Assembly: GCF_021699195.1 (NCBI RefSeq)
Contig: NZ_SSXE01000028.1
Coordinates: 1 to 64,000, forward strand
Direction: 5' to 3'
Source of the DNA: Nonomuraea sp. MG754425
GTDB lineage: Bacteria; Actinomycetota; Actinomycetes; Streptosporangiales; Streptosporangiaceae
Length of the DNA: 64,000 nucleotides
In this document: positions 60,751-64,000 of the stretch, piece after piece
Layout: every line of letters begins with the position of its first letter
Numbering within the stretch: the stretch's first letter is position 1
The notes under the pieces: model-generated
What the model was told of the DNA's origin: nothing
Databases searched by the model: none
Seen by the model: only the letters and a program-made list of their open reading frames with translations
Translations under genes and position numbers: made by a program

Positions 60751-62712
60751 TCATCCCCCGGAATTCCCCCCTAGCTGGTCGAGCTGCTGTGTCACTGGTA
60801 CGACGTTCAGCGGAGTCCATACGGCCCCCTTTGGTTCGTCCCCGAACGTGCTGAAGGCGAGGATCAGCGAGAGCGCGGCGCCCACCGCGAGCGCTCCCGC
60901 CATCACCATCGCCGCTGTTCTCGAGGGTACGAGCGATGAGAGCGTTCTGCGCATCTGTTTGCCAGGTCCTTCGACTCCGGGACCTGCGCATACCGTCCAC
61001 AGCGCGATCGCCGCGCCCCAGGCCAGGGCGTTGGCGGAGGTCATCTTGGCCACCACGGTGAGCAGCAGAGTCACCGGGAGGCCGAGGATGAGCGCGTAGA
61101 GCACCAGGGCCAGCGTGATGCCCGCCGACTTGGCCAGCGCCGCCGGGTAGGCGAACACCCTGAGCACGTCGAGCGCCGCCGCCCCCGCCGGCCTGCGGCC
61201 CGCGAGCTGGGGCTGGGCCAGGTCGGCCGCGCGCAGCAGGATCGCGATCGGGATGGCCACGGCCGAGACGAACACGGGCGCGAGCACGGCCGCCACGATC
61301 ATCATGACCAGCAGCATGCCGCCCGCCAGGCCGTACGCCTTGGAACGCTGCAGCACGTTGCCCGGCTGCACGCCCGGGACGTACGGCTCCCGCTTGGTCC
61401 GGATCGGGTCGGGCTGCGGCGGCGGGAACTGCTGCTGCGCCGGGATGTACGGCGGCGGCTGCGCCGGGACCGGGCCGGGCCGGCCGTAGTCGGGCACGTC
61501 GGGGCCGGCGAGCGGCCTGCCGGGGCCGGAGCCGGGCTGGGCGCTCAGCCTGCGGTAGTCGGGAGAGTCGGGGCGCACCCGCCTGGTGGGCCCGTCGATC
61601 TCGCCCTGCGGCGCGGGGGCGTTGTGGCCGGCCGGCGGGGCCTGCGGCGGGTAGGCGCTGGCCGCCTCGCGCTGGATCTGCCGCAGTTCCTCCGGCGAGA
61701 CCCGGCGGGTCGGCCACGGGTCGGGCTGGTTGGGCAGCAGCGAGACGTACTGCTGCTCCTGCGGCGGCGGGGCGGGCCGCTCCTGGTCGTCGAGCAGCCG
61801 CCGGGTCGGCACCGGCGGCGTGGAGACGTCGTACGACGGCCGCTCCGTCACCCGGGGCGGGACCGGCTCGGGACGCGGCACGGTGGGGATCTCGTCGGGC
61901 GTCGAGGAGGCCGGACGGGCCTGCCGGGGCAACATCCGGGCGGTCTGCTCGGCCAGGTCGGCCGCCGTGGGCCGCTTGCCGGGATTGCGCTGGAAGGCCG
62001 CCTTGAGCAGCGGCCGCAGCTCGGCCGGGGCGGCGCTGATGTCGGCCTTGCCCGCGGTGATGTTGTAGAAGATCATCTCCAGCGTGCCCTTGCCGAAGGG
62101 CGGCTGGCCCGTCCCCGCGAACAGCAGGGTGCCGGCCCACGCGTGGATGTCGACCTCGGGGCCGGCCTCCTGGCCCTCGATGATCTCGGGGGCGAGGTAG
62201 CCGGGCGTGCCGATGAACATGCCGGTCTGCGTCAGCCGGGTGGCGTCGACCGCCTGGGCGATGCCGAAGTCGATCAGGACCGGCTCGCCGTCGAGGATCA
62301 GCACGTTGCCGGGCTTGAGGTCGCGGTGGATCACGCCCACGGAGTGCACGACGGCCAGCGCCGAGGCCACCCCGTGGGCGATCCTGAGCAGCGCGGGCAG
62401 GCCGAGCGGCCCGTCGTTCTTGACGATCTCGTCGAGCGGCGGACCCGGGACGTAACGCGTGACGATGTACGGACGATGACCGGTGACATCGGCGTCGATC
62501 ACCTCGGCGATGTACTGGCTGCGCACCCGGCGCATGGTCTCGACCTCGCGTGAAAGCCGCCGCCTGGCGACCTCGTCACCGGCGACCTCTCCGCGCAGGA
62601 CTTTGACCGCCACCTGCCGCCCCTGAGGGTCGACAGCGAGGTGGACAACGCCCATCCCGCCTTCACCGAGCCGCCTGAGCAGCCGGTAAGGGCCTAGTCG
62701 GTCATCGTTCAT
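60751..62712 (-). CDS. Membrane Ser/Thr protein kinase (first gene of kinase operon)
   Basis: This is a 653-aa kinase. The Gly loop is LGEGGMGVVH (15-24), the Lys is in VAVKVLR (37), HRDLKPGN at 129-136, DFG at 148-150, and TPGYLAPEIIEG follows. A Pro/Arg/Gln-rich cytosolic linker (about 270-440) with several possible phosphothreonine sites (TRR repeats: PTRRL, PTRRV, TRRVRP) leads to about five C-terminal hydrophobic segments. ATG 62712 is used; ATG 62727 is in frame. Sixteen bases separate it from the pseudokinase gene, so they are co-transcribed. Confidence 0.94.
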   Translation of the reverse strand: MNDDRLGPYRLLRRLGEGGMGVVHLAVDPQGRQVAVKVLRGEVAGDEVARRRLSREVETMRRVRSQYIAEVIDADVTGHRPYIVTRYVPGPPLDEIVKNDGPLGLPALLRIAHGVASALAVVHSVGVIHRDLKPGNVLILDGEPVLIDFGIAQAVDATRLTQTGMFIGTPGYLAPEIIEGQEAGPEVDIHAWAGTLLFAGTGQPPFGKGTLEMIFYNITAGKADISAAPAELRPLLKAAFQRNPGKRPTAADLAEQTARMLPRQARPASSTPDEIPTVPRPEPVPPRVTERPSYDVSTPPVPTRRLLDDQERPAPPPQEQQYVSLLPNQPDPWPTRRVSPEELRQIQREAASAYPPQAPPAGHNAPAPQGEIDGPTRRVRPDSPDYRRLSAQPGSGPGRPLAGPDVPDYGRPGPVPAQPPPYIPAQQQFPPPQPDPIRTKREPYVPGVQPGNVLQRSKAYGLAGGMLLVMMIVAAVLAPVFVSAVAIPIAILLRAADLAQPQLAGRRPAGAAALDVLRVFAYPAALAKSAGITLALVLYALILGLPVTLLLTVVAKMTSANALAWGAAIALWTVCAGPGVEGPGKQMRRTLSSLVPSRTAAMVMAGALAVGAALSLILAFSTFGDEPKGAVWTPLNVVPVTQQLDQLGGNSGG

Positions 62713-62844
62713 GGCATGAAGCACCATACCGGCTTAATCCCCGCCCACGAGATGAACCATGAGGCCACATTCCCACTCGTACAACGTCCAGAACGGCCTC
62801 ACCGGTTTCCCATCCAACGGTCTCGAATCGGCCTCAGTTTTCCT

Positions 62845-63357
62845 TCATCCGGTCAGCGAGAGCACCTCGGCGCCCTTCAGCCCGGCCAGCGTGGCTCCGG
62901 AGACGGCGAGCTTCGACCTGCGCACACCGCTGCCGATCACCACCCGCGCGTGCTCCGCGACGTGCGCGTCCACCAGGATCGGCCACTCCCCGGGCAGGCC
63001 GAGGGGGGTGATGCCGCCGTACTCCATTCCGGTCAGCTCGACCGCGTCCGCCATGGGGGCGAAGCTGGCCTTGCGGGCGTCGAGGTGCTTGCGCACCACG
63101 CCGTTCACGTCGACCCGCATCGTCGCGAGCACCATGCACGCGGCGTAACGCGTCTCGCCGCCCCGCTTGGCCGCCACGACGACGCAGTTGGCCGACTCGT
63201 CGAGAGTCACGCCGTACTGCTCGCAGAACGCCGCGGTGTCGGCCAGACCGGGGTCGATCTCGGCCACCTCGACGCCCTCCAAGTTCGCCACGGCGCCTGC
63301 CACCGGATCGGCCAGCAGGTCGATCCGGTCGGTCGCGGGCACCCAGTGCAAGGTCAT
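62845..63357 (-). CDS. YbaK/ProX-type aminoacyl-tRNA deacylase-like protein
   Basis: This is a 170-aa cytosolic protein. The fold is seen in ANCVVVAAKRGGETRYAACMVLAT (in part), a Lys in VRKHLDARKASFA, and the signature GMEYGGITPLGLP with WPILVDAHV. Family members clear wrongly charged tRNA (for example Cys- or Ala-tRNA(Pro)). The specificity cannot be told. It is transcribed toward the kinase operon, with 132 bp between. Confidence 0.92.
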   Translation of the reverse strand: MTLHWVPATDRIDLLADPVAGAVANLEGVEVAEIDPGLADTAAFCEQYGVTLDESANCVVVAAKRGGETRYAACMVLATMRVDVNGVVRKHLDARKASFAPMADAVELTGMEYGGITPLGLPGEWPILVDAHVAEHARVVIGSGVRRSKLAVSGATLAGLKGAEVLSLTG

Positions 63358-63418
63358 TCCATCTCCTCGATCGCCTCTCCCAGGAGCCTACTTGCGCTCC
63401 CGGGAACGGCGGGCGGCG

Positions 63419-64000
63419 TCACGGGGACTGCAACACTCGCTGGTGCAGTTTGGTGACGGCGTCGCGGGCGGACTCCATGGCGCCCGCCTGCCATGCGATC
63501 AGATGGGTCAGCCAGTCACCCGCGAAGTAGACCCTTCCTGCGGGGCGTTGCAGAAGAGTGAAGGACGAATCAAAGGACGGCCAGCGCATCCAGGCACCCT
63601 GGATGTGCTCCTGGCGTTCCCAGGCGATGGACGCGCTGGACAGGACGTTCTGGCGGTACTTCTCGCCGTGGATCTTCTTGCCCTGCGTGAGCGCCCGCCG
63701 CCTCCTGTCCTCCGGGGTGAGGGCGGCGTACAGCTCGGCGGCGGCGTCGGTGTTGTAGTAGCCGACGAGCAGGCCGCGCTCGGCGTGGTAGTCGTGCGAC
63801 GGGTACCAGATGTGGGTGAGGTCGAGGTCGGTCTCGGTGACGCCGCCGTAGACGCGGTCCTCCAGTTCCCACCAGCGCCGGCCGTACTCCAGGCCGATCT
63901 TGCCGGCGGAGACGGGGACGGGGGTCCTGAGGGCGGCGGTGACCTGGGCTCCGAGGTTGTGCGGGATCCGGGCCAGCAGGTGCGGCGGGAGGGTGGCGAC
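63419..64000 (-). CDS. Flavin-dependent amine oxidase, C-terminal part (5' end outside window)
   Basis: The frame is open to the right edge; 193 residues are visible. The end has the monoamine-oxidase-type FAD motif RVYFAGDWLTHLIAWQAGAMESAR (in part), where the Asp and Gly bind the FAD ribityl and the Trp/Thr region lies near the flavin. Upstream are KIGLEYGRRWWELED and HIWYPSHDYHAERG, also seen in bacterial flavin monoamine oxidases. The substrate is unknown. The stop codon lies 61 bases from the start of the YbaK-type gene, same strand. Confidence 0.92.
   Translation of the reverse strand, partial: VATLPPHLLARIPHNLGAQVTAALRTPVPVSAGKIGLEYGRRWWELEDRVYGGVTETDLDLTHIWYPSHDYHAERGLLVGYYNTDAAAELYAALTPEDRRRRALTQGKKIHGEKYRQNVLSSASIAWERQEHIQGAWMRWPSFDSSFTLLQRPAGRVYFAGDWLTHLIAWQAGAMESARDAVTKLHQRVLQSP

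Overview
The window is 64 kb of very GC-rich DNA with strong G/C bias at third codon positions. GTG and TTG starts are common, overlaps of the ATGA type are frequent, and there are many tandem regulators and Ser/Thr kinases. This points to a filamentous actinomycete. The overall gene style looks like Streptosporangiales (Nonomuraea-like), but that is an impression from memory and is not proven by any single gene. It reads as chromosome: housekeeping genes (serA, ilvBNC, gatCAB, ligA, mnmA, etfBA) are spread through it, and I saw no transposase, integrase, tRNA, rRNA or CRISPR array.

Layout. 0-8 kb: the end of an NlpC/P60 hydrolase, serA, an SseB-like protein, a GPH-type sugar transporter, a DUF1707-FHA protein and an S13 D-Ala-D-Ala carboxypeptidase. 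8-15 kb: a four-gene NMT1/THI5-type ABC importer, an amidohydrolase, a PucR regulator and an adenine-deaminase-type enzyme, which together suggest uptake and breakdown of a purine or related N-heterocycle. 15-19.5 kb: a small secreted protein, an extra methionine aminopeptidase, a PadR regulator with a siderophore-interacting reductase (the NfeR/NfeF pattern), a CPBP membrane protease and a quinone-reductase-like enzyme. 19.6-23.1 kb: ilvB-ilvN-ilvC behind a complete transcription attenuator, including a leader peptide rich in Ile, Leu and Val. 23-30 kb: a PAS-GGDEF-EAL membrane protein, a 2-hydroxyacid dehydrogenase, a sugar-dehydrogenase lipoprotein and a VanW protein. 30-35.5 kb: a CitA/CitB-type two-component pair divergent from tctCBA. 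35.5-41 kb: gatC-gatA-(ATPase)-(DUF4276-like)-gatB, in which a two-gene module resembling phage-defence systems sits inside the essential amidotransferase operon. 41-51 kb: a second GGDEF-EAL protein, ligA, a methionine-synthase-like protein, an MBL hydrolase, mnmA and a cysteine desulfurase. 50.5-56 kb: three small regulator/target units (TetR-MFS, TetR-SDR, ArsR-VOC), each with clear palindromic operators. 56-64 kb: etfBA, an operon of three related membrane Ser/Thr kinases, a YbaK-type deacylase and the end of a flavin amine oxidase.

The two most unusual items are (1) the ATPase plus DUF4276-like pair, translationally coupled inside gatCAB, and (2) the middle kinase of the three-kinase operon. 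That kinase has lost about 60 residues in frame (HRD, DFG and APE motifs) while keeping the ATP-binding lobe, the rest of the C-lobe and the membrane part, so it is a pseudokinase by internal deletion. The ilvB attenuator and several sharply defined operators are the best-supported regulatory features.
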